NCBI GenBank assembly: GCA_016281915.1
Contig: JAEEJO010000043.1
Coordinates: forward strand, 1-33,177
Source: Clostridiales bacterium
GTDB lineage: Bacteria > Bacillota > Clostridia > Oscillospirales > UBA644
Reading direction: 5' to 3'
DNA: 33,177 nt
Part shown: piece after piece, positions 15,632-24,859 of the stretch
Layout of the letters: the number at the start of each line of letters is the position of its first letter
How positions within the stretch are numbered: position 1 is the stretch's first letter
Notes under the pieces: model-generated
Seen by the model: the letters and a program-made list of their open reading frames with translations, nothing else
Databases searched by the model: none
What the model was told of the DNA's origin: nothing
Program-made: the position numbers and the translations under genes

Positions 15632-16093
15632 ATGTCGATAGTGGAAACCGTCAGAGAGGCAGCAGAGCCGATCGTGAACAGCCTCGGTCTCGAACTTTGG
15701 GATGTTGAATATAAAAAGGAAGGTTCCGAGTATTATTTGCGTGTCTTTATAGACCGTCCCGAGGGTGTTTGGATCAGTGACTGCGAAGCTGTTTCAAGAG
15801 AGCTTGATCCCATAATAGACAAACTTGATATGATAGATCACTCCTTTAATTTTGAGGTTTATTCCGCAGGCCTCGTAAGAGAGCTGAAAAAAACGGAACA
15901 TCTCAAGCGTTTTCTAGGAAAAACCGTGACTGTCTGCCTGTTCAAATCGGTTCCGGAACTTGCTGGAACGAATAAAAAATTCACCGCCGTTCTTGTGGAT
16001 GCGTATGATGACTCGGTTGATCTTGAAATCGCTGGTGCGATTAAAAAGGTTGACAGAAAAATTGTCTCTAAAATAACGATAGATCTTGTTTGA
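15632..16093 (+). CDS. rimP: Ribosome maturation factor RimP
   Basis: A 153-residue protein, full length for RimP, which assists 30S subunit assembly. The N-terminal domain has the signature GLELWDVEYKKEGSEYYLRV and FIDRPEGVWISDCEAVSREL, then FEVYSAGLVRELKK, a variant of the usual EVSSPGLxRPL. The C-terminal SH3-like domain starts near residue 90 (GKTVTVCLF) and ends KKVDRKIVSKITI. AAGGAG lies 12 bases before the ATG, a rather long spacing. It opens the translation operon, 39 bases ahead of nusA, the usual Firmicute arrangement. Confidence 0.95.
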   Translation: MSIVETVREAAEPIVNSLGLELWDVEYKKEGSEYYLRVFIDRPEGVWISDCEAVSRELDPIIDKLDMIDHSFNFEVYSAGLVRELKKTEHLKRFLGKTVTVCLFKSVPELAGTNKKFTAVLVDAYDDSVDLEIAGAIKKVDRKIVSKITIDLV

Positions 16094-16131
16094 CATATAC
16101 TCAAAGCAGTAATAATTACACGGAGGATAAA

Positions 16132-17163
16132 ATGAAATCTGAATTTTACGACGCACTCGAACTTATACAGAAAGAAAAAGGCATACCGAAATCTTATATG
16201 CTTGAAAAAATCAAAGCAGGTATCGTTTCGTCCATACGCAGGGATAAGCAAATACCTCCGGATAACGTCGATGTCGTATTTGATGAAAACGCTAAAACAG
16301 TGCGTGTATTTACGAAAAAAACCGTTGTTGAAGACGTTGTTTATCCTTCGATCGAAATATCTCTCGATCAGGCTCAGCAGATCGATCCTTCATATTCGGT
16401 AGGTGATACCGTAGAGTTCGATTGCGATACGTCATCCGTCGGTCGTATAGCCGCAAAAGTCGGTAAAAACGTAATCATCCAGGCTATAAACGAAGCCGTA
16501 AACGGTTCTCTTCTTCAGGAATTTGAAGAAATGAAGGGAACAATCGTTACCGGCGTAGTTTCACGTGTTGACGAGCGCGGAAAATGCATCTACATTGAGA
16601 TAAAGGATTATGAAATGCAGATGTTTGAAAAAGATCTTATTCCCGGCGAAAAACCGAAAGACGGAGACAGGATAAAAGTTTGCGTTTCCGATGTCAAACG
16701 TGGAGCAAAAAGCCAGGAAATCGTTCTTTCCAGATCAAATGCAGAATTCCTTCGTTGCCTTTTTGAAATAGAAGTTCCCGAAATTGCAGACGGAACAGTA
16801 GAGATCAAAGCTATTTCAAGAGAAGCAGGTTCTCGTTCCAAAGTTGCTGTCTTGTCCCATGATGTCAACGTTGATGCCGTCGGTTCATGCATAGGACCCA
16901 AGCAAGCAAGAATCAATGCAATCGTATCAAATCTGAACGGCGAACGCATCGATCTTATAAAATACAGTGATGATCCCGAAGAATTCGTTGCAGCAGCTCT
17001 TTCCCCAGCTAACGTTCGCATACATGAGCTGAATCCCGAATCCAAGTCGTGCAAGGTTATCGTTCCTGCGGATCAGCTTTCTTTGGCGATCGGCAAAACA
17101 GGACAAAACGTCCGTCTTGCAGCTCGTCTGACAGGATACAGGATCGATATCGTAGCTGAATAA
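16132..17163 (+). CDS. nusA: Transcription termination/antitermination factor NusA
   Basis: A 343-residue NusA without the C-terminal acidic repeats of E. coli, the usual Gram-positive length. Domains in order: N-terminal RNA-polymerase-binding domain (1-125), S1 (about 135-200, GTIVTGVVSRVDERGKCIYIE), KH1 (VDAVGSCIGPKQARINAI) and KH2 (LSLAIGKTGQNVRLAARLTG). It binds the elongating polymerase and modulates pausing and termination. The start at 16132 follows GGAGG by five bases; the frame is open 14 codons further upstream, but that would overlap rimP and lacks a site. One base separates its stop from the ylxR start. Confidence 0.97.
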   Translation: MKSEFYDALELIQKEKGIPKSYMLEKIKAGIVSSIRRDKQIPPDNVDVVFDENAKTVRVFTKKTVVEDVVYPSIEISLDQAQQIDPSYSVGDTVEFDCDTSSVGRIAAKVGKNVIIQAINEAVNGSLLQEFEEMKGTIVTGVVSRVDERGKCIYIEIKDYEMQMFEKDLIPGEKPKDGDRIKVCVSDVKRGAKSQEIVLSRSNAEFLRCLFEIEVPEIADGTVEIKAISREAGSRSKVAVLSHDVNVDAVGSCIGPKQARINAIVSNLNGERIDLIKYSDDPEEFVAAALSPANVRIHELNPESKSCKVIVPADQLSLAIGKTGQNVRLAARLTGYRIDIVAE

Positions 17164-17164
17164 A

Positions 17165-17449
17165 ATGAAAAAAAACAAAGAAAAGGGCGCATTTTTAAGA
17201 CAGTGTGTCGGCTGCGGAAGACAGGGACTTAAAAACGAATTCATCCGTATAGCAAAAACACCTTCAGGAGAAATCGTCATTGACGGAACTCCTTCTGTCG
17301 GCGGGCGCGGAGCATATATATGCAATAATTCAGAATGTTTGAAAAAAGCGCTGAAAAACGGCAGACTATCAAAAAATCTCCGTTCGGAAATCCCTGAAAC
17401 CATTCTGAAATCACTTAAAACAGCATCCGAAGATAACAAAGATGAATAA
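17165..17449 (+). CDS. rnpM: YlxR/RnpM family RNA-binding protein
   Basis: A 94-residue protein of the YlxR family. Signatures are RQCVGCGRQG, FIRIAKTPSGEIVIDG and GGRGAYICNNSECLKKALKNGRLSKNL cut short here at its core GRGAYIC. The four cysteines are two CxxC-like pairs. B. subtilis YlxR has been described as an RNA-binding modulator of RNase P (RnpM). It is coupled on both sides: one base after nusA, and overlapping the next gene by eight bases. The last ten or so residues are a charged tail (EDNKDE). Confidence 0.9.
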   Translation: MKKNKEKGAFLRQCVGCGRQGLKNEFIRIAKTPSGEIVIDGTPSVGGRGAYICNNSECLKKALKNGRLSKNLRSEIPETILKSLKTASEDNKDE

Positions 17450-17756
17450 ACATAAAAACGATGAACAGGATCCGTTTCTTACGGCTCTCGGACTTGCAAA
17501 ACACGCAGGCAAGCTTATAATAGGACAAGACAGGATCGATGACTGGTCCGGTGGTCTTCAGGTTATTTTTGTCTCGTCTGACGCATCGGCAAGAACGAAG
17601 AAGAATGCCGGTATGAAGACAGATGCTGTATTGACAAAATACACCATGGCAGAGCTCGGTCACGCTGTCGGTATAACTAAGGCCGCGGTAATAGCTGTTA
17701 CAGATACCGGGTTTGTATCACTTCTTAAAAGAAAACTGACTGAATATCAGTCTTGA
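17442..17756 (+). CDS. ylxQ: L7Ae/L30e-family RNA-binding protein YlxQ
   Basis: A 104-residue protein of the ribosomal L7Ae/L30e/S12e/Gadd45 fold, which binds kink-turn RNA. The core is [30 protein letters not shown] and the C-terminal [17 protein letters not shown]. It always sits between ylxR and infB in Firmicutes, as here. Its target in vivo is unclear, with ribosomal or other structured RNA proposed for paralogues. It overlaps ylxR by eight bases and precedes infB by 43. Confidence 0.9.
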   Translation: MNKHKNDEQDPFLTALGLAKHAGKLIIGQDRIDDWSGGLQVIFVSSDASARTKKNAGMKTDAVLTKYTMAELGHAVGITKAAVIAVTDTGFVSLLKRKLTEYQS

Positions 17757-17799
17757 AATACTGAATCTTTACGTAATTACAGATACAGGGAGTAATTTG

Positions 17800-20442
17800 A
17801 TGGGTTTACACAATAAGTACAGAGTTCATGAAGTAAGCAAGGACTTTAATCTTAAAAGCAATGATATTCTTGCGCTCTTAACGGAAAAGTTCGGCGAAAG
17901 CGCCAATTCGCATATGACTGCGCTTACCGACAAAGAACTTGATTACATTTTCGATTACTATACGCAGAACGACAAGATAAAAGATTTTGCGCTCTATTTT
18001 TCGGAAATGGACAGACTTGCCGCCGAAAGAAAAGCAGAGGCAGCCAGACTTGTTTCCGAAAAGGAAAAACAGCTTAAAGATCTTGAAGAGAAAAAACGTA
18101 AAGATGCTGAAGCAAAGAAAGCAGCTGAAGAGAAGGCGGCGGCTGAAAAAGCAGCAAGAGAGAAGGCGGCAGCAGAAAAGGCAGTTGCCGAAAAAGCTGC
18201 AAAAGAAAAGGCTGCAAAAGAGAGAGCAGAAGCTGAAAAGGCTGCAAAAGACAGGGCTGTAGCAAGAGACGACCGTAATAAAGATAAAAAATCAAGATTC
18301 GAGCGTTTTTCCGTTGAAGATGCTAAAAACCAGCAGAAAAAGGATAACAAAGACAATAAAAAGGCAAAAGAACGCTCAGAAAAGCAGAATACTATCGTTC
18401 CTCGCAGAGTAAACAGCAACGATTCTGATGAAAAGATTACCGTAATTGATAAGGATATCACAAGCGATAACGTTAAAGTCGTTGATACTCGTAAGTCCGC
18501 AAATATAAATCTTTCAAAATACGATGAAAGACTGAACGATATAGTCGGTGAAAGAGCAAACAAGGATTACGATAAGAGTAAGCAGAAAATTAAAAACAAG
18601 AATAAATCCAAATCGCAGTATGATACTAAACGCGAGGATGAGTCCGCGAAGCTCAAGCGTCTTGAACAGTACGAAAAAGACAGGAAGAAGCACCTCTCAA
18701 ATATCGTTCTCCCCGAACAGCTTTCAGTTTCCGAACTTGCTGCTGCGTTGAGAATGACAAACGCGGAAGTTGTAAAGAAACTCATGCTGCTTGGCATAAT
18801 GGCATCTGCTGCACAGATAATTGATTACGATACAGCCGCTCTTGTTGCCGAAGAATTCGGCGCAAAGGTTTCAAAACAGGTAGTCGTTACTATTGAGGAT
18901 AAACTTATAGACGATACAGAAGATACTGATGAGCAGCTTGAGCCGAGAAGCCCGGTCGTTGTCGTTATGGGACACGTTGACCATGGTAAAACATCATTGC
19001 TTGATGCCATTCGTCATACAAACGTCACCAAGGGTGAGGCAGGCGGAATTACTCAGCATATCGGTGCTTATTCGGTATCGATAAACGGCAGAAGCATCAC
19101 ATTCCTTGACACTCCCGGTCATGCGGCATTCACATCCATGCGTGCACGCGGTGCACAGGTCACCGATATCGTAATTCTCGTTGTTGCCGCTGATGACGGA
19201 ATTATGCCTCAGACTGTTGAAGCTATCAACCACTCGAAGGCCGCAGGCGTTCCCATTATAGTAGCGGTAAATAAAATGGATAAACCCGAAGCAAATTACG
19301 ATAGGGTGCTTCAGAGCCTTACCGAATACGAGCTTGTTCCCGAACAGTGGGGCGGTGATACTATCTGTGTTCCCGTTTCGGCAGTTACAGGCAAAGGTAT
19401 CGAAGAGCTACTTGAAATGGTTCAGCTCGTTGCAGACGTAAGAGAGCTTAAAGCTAATCCAAACAGAAAAGCAAAAGGCACTGTCATAGAAGCCAAGCTT
19501 GACAAGGGTCGTGGACCTGTCGCAACCGTTCTCGTTCAAAACGGAACTCTTCACACGAGCGACGTGGTTGTTGCAGGAACCTCTGTTGGTCGTATTCGTA
19601 ATATGCTTGACGATAAAGGAAGACGGATTACAGCTGCAACACCCTCAACTCCCGTAGAAGTTACGGGCTTTTCGGATGTTCCTTCAGCAGGTGATCTTTT
19701 CTATGTTGTTGACGACGAAAGAATGGCGCGCGAACTTGTAGAAGAGAGAAAACACGAAAAGAAGGAAGAATCAACAAAAGCAAATACCGCTGTTTCCCTT
19801 GACGACCTGTTCTCACAGATTAAGGAAGGCAGCATCAAAGATCTTAACATCATTGTAAAGGCAGACGTTCAGGGCTCTGCAGAGGCTGTAAAAGCATCTC
19901 TTGAAAAACTGTCAAACGATGAGGTACGTGTACGCGTAATACACAGCGCAGTAGGCGGAATAACCGAAAGCGACGTAATGCTTGCTACGGCTTCAAATGC
20001 CATCATTGTCGGCTTTAATGTCCGTCCCGATCCCAATGCAAAAGTCAATGCGGAAAGAGACGGCGTAGACCTCCGTCTTTACAGGGTAATATATGACTGC
20101 ATAAACGAGATAGAAGCTGCAATGAAAGGTATGCTTGCTCCTAAATTCAAAGAGGTATCCCTCGGTATGGCAGAAGTCAGACAGACGTTCCGTGTCTCCG
20201 GTGTCGGAACTATCGCCGGCTGCTACGTTAAGGAAGGTCGTATTACAAGATCGGCAGAGATACGTCTTATCAGAGACGGCATAGTTGTTCATGAAGGTAA
20301 AATCGACTCTCTTAAACGTTTCAAGGATGACGCTTCAGAAGTAAAACAAGGTTATGAATGCGGTATCGGAATAGAACGCTTCGGCGACGTCAAAGAGGGC
20401 GATATAATTGAAGCATTCGTAAACGAAGAAATCAAACAATAA
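17800..20442 (+). CDS. infB: Translation initiation factor IF-2
   Basis: An 880-residue GTPase that places initiator fMet-tRNA on the 30S subunit and drives subunit joining. There is an IF2_N-like motif at the very N-terminus ([12 protein letters not shown], residues 7-55). A long charged linker follows (about 75-290) with Ala/Glu/Lys-rich imperfect repeats at about 105-155, then a second IF2_N domain ([18 protein letters not shown]). The G domain has G1 GHVDHGKT at 391-398, G3 DTPGH, G4 NKMD and G5 SAV; beta-barrel and C-terminal fMet-tRNA-binding domains follow. GGGAG lies seven bases before the ATG at 17800; an adjacent in-frame TTG at 17797 is less likely. The repeat DNA is purine-rich, which explains the long antisense open frames there. 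Confidence 0.97.
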   Translation: MGLHNKYRVHEVSKDFNLKSNDILALLTEKFGESANSHMTALTDKELDYIFDYYTQNDKIKDFALYFSEMDRLAAERKAEAARLVSEKEKQLKDLEEKKRKDAEAKKAAEEKAAAEKAAREKAAAEKAVAEKAAKEKAAKERAEAEKAAKDRAVARDDRNKDKKSRFERFSVEDAKNQQKKDNKDNKKAKERSEKQNTIVPRRVNSNDSDEKITVIDKDITSDNVKVVDTRKSANINLSKYDERLNDIVGERANKDYDKSKQKIKNKNKSKSQYDTKREDESAKLKRLEQYEKDRKKHLSNIVLPEQLSVSELAAALRMTNAEVVKKLMLLGIMASAAQIIDYDTAALVAEEFGAKVSKQVVVTIEDKLIDDTEDTDEQLEPRSPVVVVMGHVDHGKTSLLDAIRHTNVTKGEAGGITQHIGAYSVSINGRSITFLDTPGHAAFTSMRARGAQVTDIVILVVAADDGIMPQTVEAINHSKAAGVPIIVAVNKMDKPEANYDRVLQSLTEYELVPEQWGGDTICVPVSAVTGKGIEELLEMVQLVADVRELKANPNRKAKGTVIEAKLDKGRGPVATVLVQNGTLHTSDVVVAGTSVGRIRNMLDDKGRRITAATPSTPVEVTGFSDVPSAGDLFYVVDDERMARELVEERKHEKKEESTKANTAVSLDDLFSQIKEGSIKDLNIIVKADVQGSAEAVKASLEKLSNDEVRVRVIHSAVGGITESDVMLATASNAIIVGFNVRPDPNAKVNAERDGVDLRLYRVIYDCINEIEAAMKGMLAPKFKEVSLGMAEVRQTFRVSGVGTIAGCYVKEGRITRSAEIRLIRDGIVVHEGKIDSLKRFKDDASEVKQGYECGIGIERFGDVKEGDIIEAFVNEEIKQ
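18112..18262 (+). repeat. Imperfect Ala/Glu/Lys-rich codon repeats inside infB
   Basis: Roughly ten in-frame copies of a four- or five-codon unit ([15 protein letters not shown] and similar) encode a predicted single alpha helix in the IF-2 linker. Units are imperfect, so this is codon-level low complexity rather than an unstable tandem array. Such linkers vary in length among strains. Confidence 0.75.
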
Positions 20443-20450
20443 GGTATACT

Positions 20451-20804
20451 ATGGCAAATTATAAACGAGACAGAATAAACGAAGGAATAAAACGCGAAAT
20501 ATCCGATATTCTTTCAACCGTAAAAGATCCCCGAATCCCTCCGATGCCAACAGTTGTTGCAGCGGATGTAACGGGGGATCTTGAAGAGGCGCGTGTTTAT
20601 ATAAGCTTTTTCTCAGATTATGATGAAAAGGAAGTAAAGCAGGGACTTAAAGCGGCGTCAGGCTATGTCAGAAAGAAGCTGGCGGAGAGGCTGAATCTGC
20701 GGGCAGTTCCCAAAATCATTTTTATTCTCGATCATTCAATAGAAAACGGCGCGAAAATAAACAACATCCTGAAAGGTCTGAATCTGGATAAAGATGTTGA
20801 CTGA
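20451..20804 (+). CDS. rbfA: Ribosome-binding factor RbfA
   Basis: A 117-residue KH-fold protein needed for late 16S rRNA maturation and 30S assembly. Landmarks are the N-terminal RINEGIKREISDILSTVKDPRI, then ARVYISFFSD and the conserved C-terminal RKKLAERLNLRAVPKIIFILDHSIENGAKIN region, which is typical of RbfA. It starts eight bases after infB, with AAGG seven bases before the ATG, and its last 11 bases overlap the nrnA start. Confidence 0.95.
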   Translation: MANYKRDRINEGIKREISDILSTVKDPRIPPMPTVVAADVTGDLEEARVYISFFSDYDEKEVKQGLKAASGYVRKKLAERLNLRAVPKIIFILDHSIENGAKINNILKGLNLDKDVD

Positions 20805-21789
20805 TAATCAAATTTCCGATTTTTCCGAGCTGCTCGGGAAAGATAATATTTGTATAGTAATGCATAAATCGCCGGACGGAGACACCATTGGTTCTTCGTT
20901 CGCGCTTTTCTACGCACTTAAACATATGGAAAAGAACGTTGAGCTGGTATGCAGCGATGAAATCCCGGAGCATTTCAGATTTATCAGCGACGGACAAAAA
21001 GACTTCGATATGTTATTTGAACCGGATACGGTCGTTTCGGTCGATATTGCCTCCGAAACGCTATTCGGCAATAAATACGGCTACCTTGCATCACGCGTGG
21101 ATTATGCGATAGATCATCATTTTTCAAATACTTTTTATGCAAAGAAAACTATTCTTTCCAGCAGTATCTCATCTGCGGGAGAATTGATTTTCGAGCTTTT
21201 TTCGGCAGCAAACATCGAAATTGATTCGTATATCGCAGAAAAGCTTTATATAGCAATATCATTCGACTCAGGGTGCTTCAGATTTTCAAATACGTCGCCT
21301 GATACGCATCGCGCAGCTGCTGAACTTCTAAAGTTCGGTTTCGACGCATCTTCAATCAATGTTAAACTTTTTGACAGCACGTCTCTTGCACAACTGAAAC
21401 TTGAAAGCGAAGTACTCAATTCCGTAAAGCAGTTTAAAAATAATCAGATTTCCATGGTTACTGTCCGCTATTCTCAAATAGAACGCCTGGGTGTAAATGA
21501 AAATGAACTTGGCGGGCTTACGTCTATTACGCGAAGAATAGCCGGAACGGTAGTAGGAATAACCGTCCGTGAAAAAAGCGACGGTGAAATAAAAATTTCG
21601 CTTCGCTCTCAGCAGGAATCTCCGTTGCCTGATTTCGACGTTTCAAAAGTTGCAGGCAAATTTGGGGGCGGGGGACATATCCGTGCCGCAGGTCTTTCAA
21701 TGAGATGTTCTGTTGAAGAGGCGGAAAGAAAAATAATCGAGGCTGTTTTGGAGGAGTGGGAAAGACTGTATGATAATCCCGGTGAATAA
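20794..21789 (+). CDS. nrnA: DHH-family phosphoesterase NrnA (oligoribonuclease / pAp phosphatase)
   Basis: A 331-residue DHH-DHHA1 protein. It should degrade very short RNAs and 3'-phosphoadenosine 5'-phosphate with Mn2+. Metal ligands are visible: HKSPDGD (His24, Asp28, Asp30), Asp84 in VSVDIAS, the DHH triad at 107-109, and the fourth-motif aspartate in SFDSGCFRFSN, where the usual TDTG has become FDSG. The DHHA1 domain ends in the substrate-binding GGGGHIRAAG. It sits between rbfA and truB as in most Firmicutes and overlaps both, by 11 and 20 bases. Confidence 0.93.
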   Translation: MLTDNQISDFSELLGKDNICIVMHKSPDGDTIGSSFALFYALKHMEKNVELVCSDEIPEHFRFISDGQKDFDMLFEPDTVVSVDIASETLFGNKYGYLASRVDYAIDHHFSNTFYAKKTILSSSISSAGELIFELFSAANIEIDSYIAEKLYIAISFDSGCFRFSNTSPDTHRAAAELLKFGFDASSINVKLFDSTSLAQLKLESEVLNSVKQFKNNQISMVTVRYSQIERLGVNENELGGLTSITRRIAGTVVGITVREKSDGEIKISLRSQQESPLPDFDVSKVAGKFGGGGHIRAAGLSMRCSVEEAERKIIEAVLEEWERLYDNPGE

Positions 21790-22654
21790 GCCTTCGGGCT
21801 ATACTTCCCATGATATCGTTGCCGGAATCCGGCGTGCTATCGGTAATAAAACAAAAATCGGACATACGGGAACTCTTGATCCAATGTGTACCGGCGTTTT
21901 ACCTGTTCTTACCGATAACTATACAAAACTTTCCGACTATTTCCCCTCAAACAAGGCATATATCTGTAAGATCTGTCTCGGAATAGCCACAGATACAGAA
22001 GATATAACAGGTACTGTTTTGATGGAATGCAGTTCAATTATATCTGAGGATGAATTCAAAGATGTTCTCGCAGGTTTTGTCGGAACAATAGAACAGATTC
22101 CGCCGATGTATTCTTCAGTTAAGAAAAACGGTGTCCCTCTTTACAAATTGGCACGCAAAGGTGTTGAAATAGAGAGAGAACCGCGCACGGTGACTGTATA
22201 TGATATAAAGTATAACGGACCAGCCGATGCGAAAAACTCTTACTTTTTTACTGTTTACTGCTCTGCTGGAACGTATATCCGTACCATCTGTGCTGATATC
22301 GGAAAGAAACTCGGCTGCGGCGCATGTATGGGATCTCTTGAAAGAATCATTTCCAATGGCATTGCAATTGAGAAATGTTATGATTACGAATCTGTCTTAG
22401 TCCTTGCCGAAAACGGAATGCTTGATCGGGTTGCTATACCTTTCGAAAAAGCGTTCGCTCACCTTGACAGGATCATAATTCCGGATAACGGAAAAAAATA
22501 TTATCTCAACGGCGGCATTATATCCTCCGACAGAATAATCGGCGTCGAAATCACTCCGGAAAGAGACTATCTGGCGTATGCTGAGGACGGAACGGTTCTT
22601 GGTCTTGCGCGTGCAAATGAGGAGTTATTTGTTAAGTCTTTATGGAACAAATAA
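21770..22654 (+). CDS. truB: tRNA pseudouridine-55 synthase TruB
   Basis: A 294-residue enzyme that converts U55 of the tRNA T-loop to pseudouridine. The N-terminal VNKPSGYTSHDIV and the catalytic loop GHTGTLDPMCTGVLP (nucleophile Asp37) are clear. The middle has IPPMYSSVKKNGVPLYKLARKG, which matches the family's RNA-binding segment, and CSAGTYIRTICADIG. A C-terminal PUA-like part follows. It overlaps nrnA by 20 bases and ribF by 13, so translation is coupled through this stretch. Confidence 0.96.
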   Translation: MIIPVNKPSGYTSHDIVAGIRRAIGNKTKIGHTGTLDPMCTGVLPVLTDNYTKLSDYFPSNKAYICKICLGIATDTEDITGTVLMECSSIISEDEFKDVLAGFVGTIEQIPPMYSSVKKNGVPLYKLARKGVEIEREPRTVTVYDIKYNGPADAKNSYFFTVYCSAGTYIRTICADIGKKLGCGACMGSLERIISNGIAIEKCYDYESVLVLAENGMLDRVAIPFEKAFAHLDRIIIPDNGKKYYLNGGIISSDRIIGVEITPERDYLAYAEDGTVLGLARANEELFVKSLWNK

Positions 22655-23541
22655 GTAGTAATGAAAAAATCCGTTCTGTTGTTGCTATAGGCAACTTTGA
22701 CGGGGTTCATAAGGGGCATGCCCTTGTTTTTTCAAAAACAACAGATATTGCGGCAACGGAGAAATTATCTTCCGTTGCCTTGACCTTTACCCCGCATCCC
22801 AGAAACTATTTTGATGACGCTCATCCTGTCGGTATTATTACGGAGGACAGTTATAAGGAACAGCTTATAAAGTCTCTCGGCATAGAAAAGGTTTTTTTTC
22901 AGCGTTTTGATGCCTTCTTCGCATCAATGGATGCTGAAAAGTTCGTATCTTTTCTGCAAAACACTCTCTCATGCAAAGAAATAGTTTGCGGTAAAGATTT
23001 CAGATTCGGAAACAAGGCTGCCTACGGCATCGACAGCCTTCGAGTTGAATGCGAAAAAAGAGGGATGAAACTAAATACAGTAGAAATAGACAAATTATAC
23101 AGTTCATCTCTTGTCAGACAGGCGATCGTCAATGGCGATATGAAATTGGCGGAAAACCTGATGGGCCGTCCGTTTTCATTTTCTTCCGAAGTGTTTGGCG
23201 GAAAAAAAATCGGTTCAAAAATAGGCTTTCCCACTATTAATCAGAAGCTTCGCCCTGATTCTGTTATTCCGAGATTCGGTGTGTATTCCGGGTTAGTTTC
23301 AATTGAAGGAAAACAATATAAATGTGTTGTGAATATCGGTATACGCCCAACTGTAAACAATGATATAAATGATATAGATTGCGAATCTTTTATTATAGAT
23401 TTCTCAGGCAATTTATACGGTAAGGTTCTTCGCGTATTTTTAAAAGATTTTATACGAGATGAAAAAAAATTCCGTAATATCAAAGAATTGACCGAGCAAA
23501 TAAAGAATGATTGCATTTTTGTTACGGAAAAGAGCATTTAA
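22642..23541 (+). CDS. ribF: Bifunctional riboflavin kinase / FAD synthetase RibF
   Basis: A 299-residue two-domain enzyme that makes FMN and then FAD from riboflavin and ATP. The N-terminal adenylyltransferase has AIGNFDGVHKGH (nucleotide-binding HxGH), FTPHPRNYF and CGKDFRFGN. Its SSSLVR replaces the usual SSTxIR. The C-terminal kinase domain has GSKIGFPTIN, GVYSGLV, NIGIRPTV and the catalytic glutamate in DCESFIIDF. The site before the ATG is weak (GGAG is about 20 bases away), so it probably depends on coupling to truB. I see no strong terminator in the 158-base gap that follows. Confidence 0.95.
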   Translation: MEQISSNEKIRSVVAIGNFDGVHKGHALVFSKTTDIAATEKLSSVALTFTPHPRNYFDDAHPVGIITEDSYKEQLIKSLGIEKVFFQRFDAFFASMDAEKFVSFLQNTLSCKEIVCGKDFRFGNKAAYGIDSLRVECEKRGMKLNTVEIDKLYSSSLVRQAIVNGDMKLAENLMGRPFSFSSEVFGGKKIGSKIGFPTINQKLRPDSVIPRFGVYSGLVSIEGKQYKCVVNIGIRPTVNNDINDIDCESFIIDFSGNLYGKVLRVFLKDFIRDEKKFRNIKELTEQIKNDCIFVTEKSI

Positions 23542-23607
23542 GAGATAAAAACTATGCAAAATAGACAATAATTTCTGAAAAAAGTGTGGCATTCAAGGGG
23601 TTCCCTA

Positions 23608-23636
23608 TTGCAATTTGCACAAAAAAGATGTATAAT
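23608..23636 (+). promoter_or_regulatory. Sigma-A promoter before the CdaR-type regulator
   Basis: TTGCAA (23608-23613) and TATAAT (23631-23636) are separated by 17 bases. The predicted start near 23643 leaves a leader of about 57 bases. I found no other convincing promoter before lysS, so it may drive the entire block to 32774. Confidence 0.7.
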
Positions 23637-23699
23637 ATAAATATATTTTTGAATTCGGATTTTATGCTTAACCTCAATTAATAAAGATAGGGTGTAATT

Positions 23700-24785
23700 A
23701 TGTCAAGCAGGTTATTTCAAAGCGTAGTTTTACAGATGAAGGATTGTACCGACAGAACCATAGGCGTCGTTGATGACCAGGCAAATATTATTGCCTGCAC
23801 CGATCTGAGTCTTATTGGCCAGTCTGTAGGTTCAAACATCAATGATCTGATGTCGATGTCCGACGTTAACGTCATCAATGGATATACTTATCGTGTCGTT
23901 GGTTCAAGGATCAAAATGGAAAACGTATGTTTTGTAAAGGGAACTGATGACGTTGCTGAGTCTGTTTCAGGTATTCTTGCCGTATCTTTAGGCGCACTTA
24001 AAGAATATAATGATGAGAAATACAATAAGATAAATTTCGTTAAAAACGTTATGCTTGAGAATATTCTCCAATCTGATATTTACGTCAAGAGCAAAGAGAT
24101 CCGTTTTGCTGACGGAGTTCCCCGCGTCGTAATTCTCATACGTCTTCTCGACAGAACAGAAATATTCGCGTATGATATCATCCAGAGCCTATTCCCCGAA
24201 AAGGCAAAAGATTTTATTATTAACGTAGGCGAAAACGATATCGCGCTTGTAAAAGAGGTAAAGCCTTCAATTGAGGTCCGTGACCTTGAAAAGCTTGCTC
24301 ACTCGATCGTGGATACGCTGAACAGTGAGTTCTACACACGCGCCGTTGTCGGCATAGGATCTGTGGTTGAATCAATCAAAGACCTTTCGCGTTCATATAA
24401 AGAGGCTCAGGTGGCTATAGAGGTCGGAAAAGTTTTCGACGTAGAAAAGGTGATAATGAGTTATAACAATCTCGGTATCGGCAGACTCATCTACTACCTT
24501 CCCACAACTCTCTGCAAAGACTTCCTTGATGAAGTTTTCAAAAAAGGCTCGATAGATTCTCTTGACCATGAAACACTGTTTACGATACAGAAGTTTTTTG
24601 AAAACAACCTTAACGTTTCCGAAACTTCCAGAAAACTGTTTGTTCACAGAAACACGCTTGTATACCGTCTCGAAAAAATCAGACGTCTTACAGGACTTGA
24701 CCTTAAAGAATTCGATCACGCAATAGTATTTAAAGTAGCTCTTATGGTCAGAAAGTATTTGTCTTCAGACCCGATGAAACTTTGA
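23700..24785 (+). CDS. CdaR/PucR-type transcriptional regulator
   Basis: A 361-residue regulator. The N-terminal 130 residues (TIGVVDDQANIIACTDLSLIGQ) resemble the sugar-diacid recognition domain of CdaR. A middle GGDEF-like region follows (residues about 150-270). The C-terminal PucR-type helix-turn-helix is clear: LNVSETSRKLFVHRNTLVYR, then LEKIRRLTGLDL. Proteins of this group normally activate genes in response to a small metabolite, but neither ligand nor target is evident. AGGGTG lies six bases before the ATG. It stands directly ahead of ftsE, and its TGA overlaps the ATG of a 24-codon frame that runs into ftsE. That position suggests it is linked to the division/envelope genes rather than to sugar acids. 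Confidence 0.85.
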   Translation: MSSRLFQSVVLQMKDCTDRTIGVVDDQANIIACTDLSLIGQSVGSNINDLMSMSDVNVINGYTYRVVGSRIKMENVCFVKGTDDVAESVSGILAVSLGALKEYNDEKYNKINFVKNVMLENILQSDIYVKSKEIRFADGVPRVVILIRLLDRTEIFAYDIIQSLFPEKAKDFIINVGENDIALVKEVKPSIEVRDLEKLAHSIVDTLNSEFYTRAVVGIGSVVESIKDLSRSYKEAQVAIEVGKVFDVEKVIMSYNNLGIGRLIYYLPTTLCKDFLDEVFKKGSIDSLDHETLFTIQKFFENNLNVSETSRKLFVHRNTLVYRLEKIRRLTGLDLKEFDHAIVFKVALMVRKYLSSDPMKL

Positions 24786-24859
24786 TGGTTAGCAAACACG
24801 GTAACCCGAAAATCGCACAGCAAACAAACCGTATCATTGAAAGCGAGTATCTGATTTGA
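24785..24859 (+). CDS. 24-codon mini-ORF bridging the regulator and ftsE
   Basis: An ATG overlaps the regulator's stop (TGATG) and opens a 24-codon frame. Its TGA at 24857-24859 overlaps the TTG start of ftsE. The peptide begins MVSKHGNPKIAQQ and shows no known domain. It would let ribosomes pass from one gene to the next across a 70-base gap and may matter only as a coupling device. It could also be chance; conservation in relatives would decide. Confidence 0.35.
   Translation: MVSKHGNPKIAQQTNRIIESEYLI

Noticed and set aside
18112..18262. Possible CRISPR or minisatellite array in infB
   Set aside because: The units are imperfect, in frame, without spacers, and encode the usual helical linker of IF-2.
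17994..18563. A 189-codon minus-strand frame rich in Ser, Ala and Phe
   Set aside because: It is the reverse complement of the Ala/Glu/Lys repeat region of infB; low complexity explains it.
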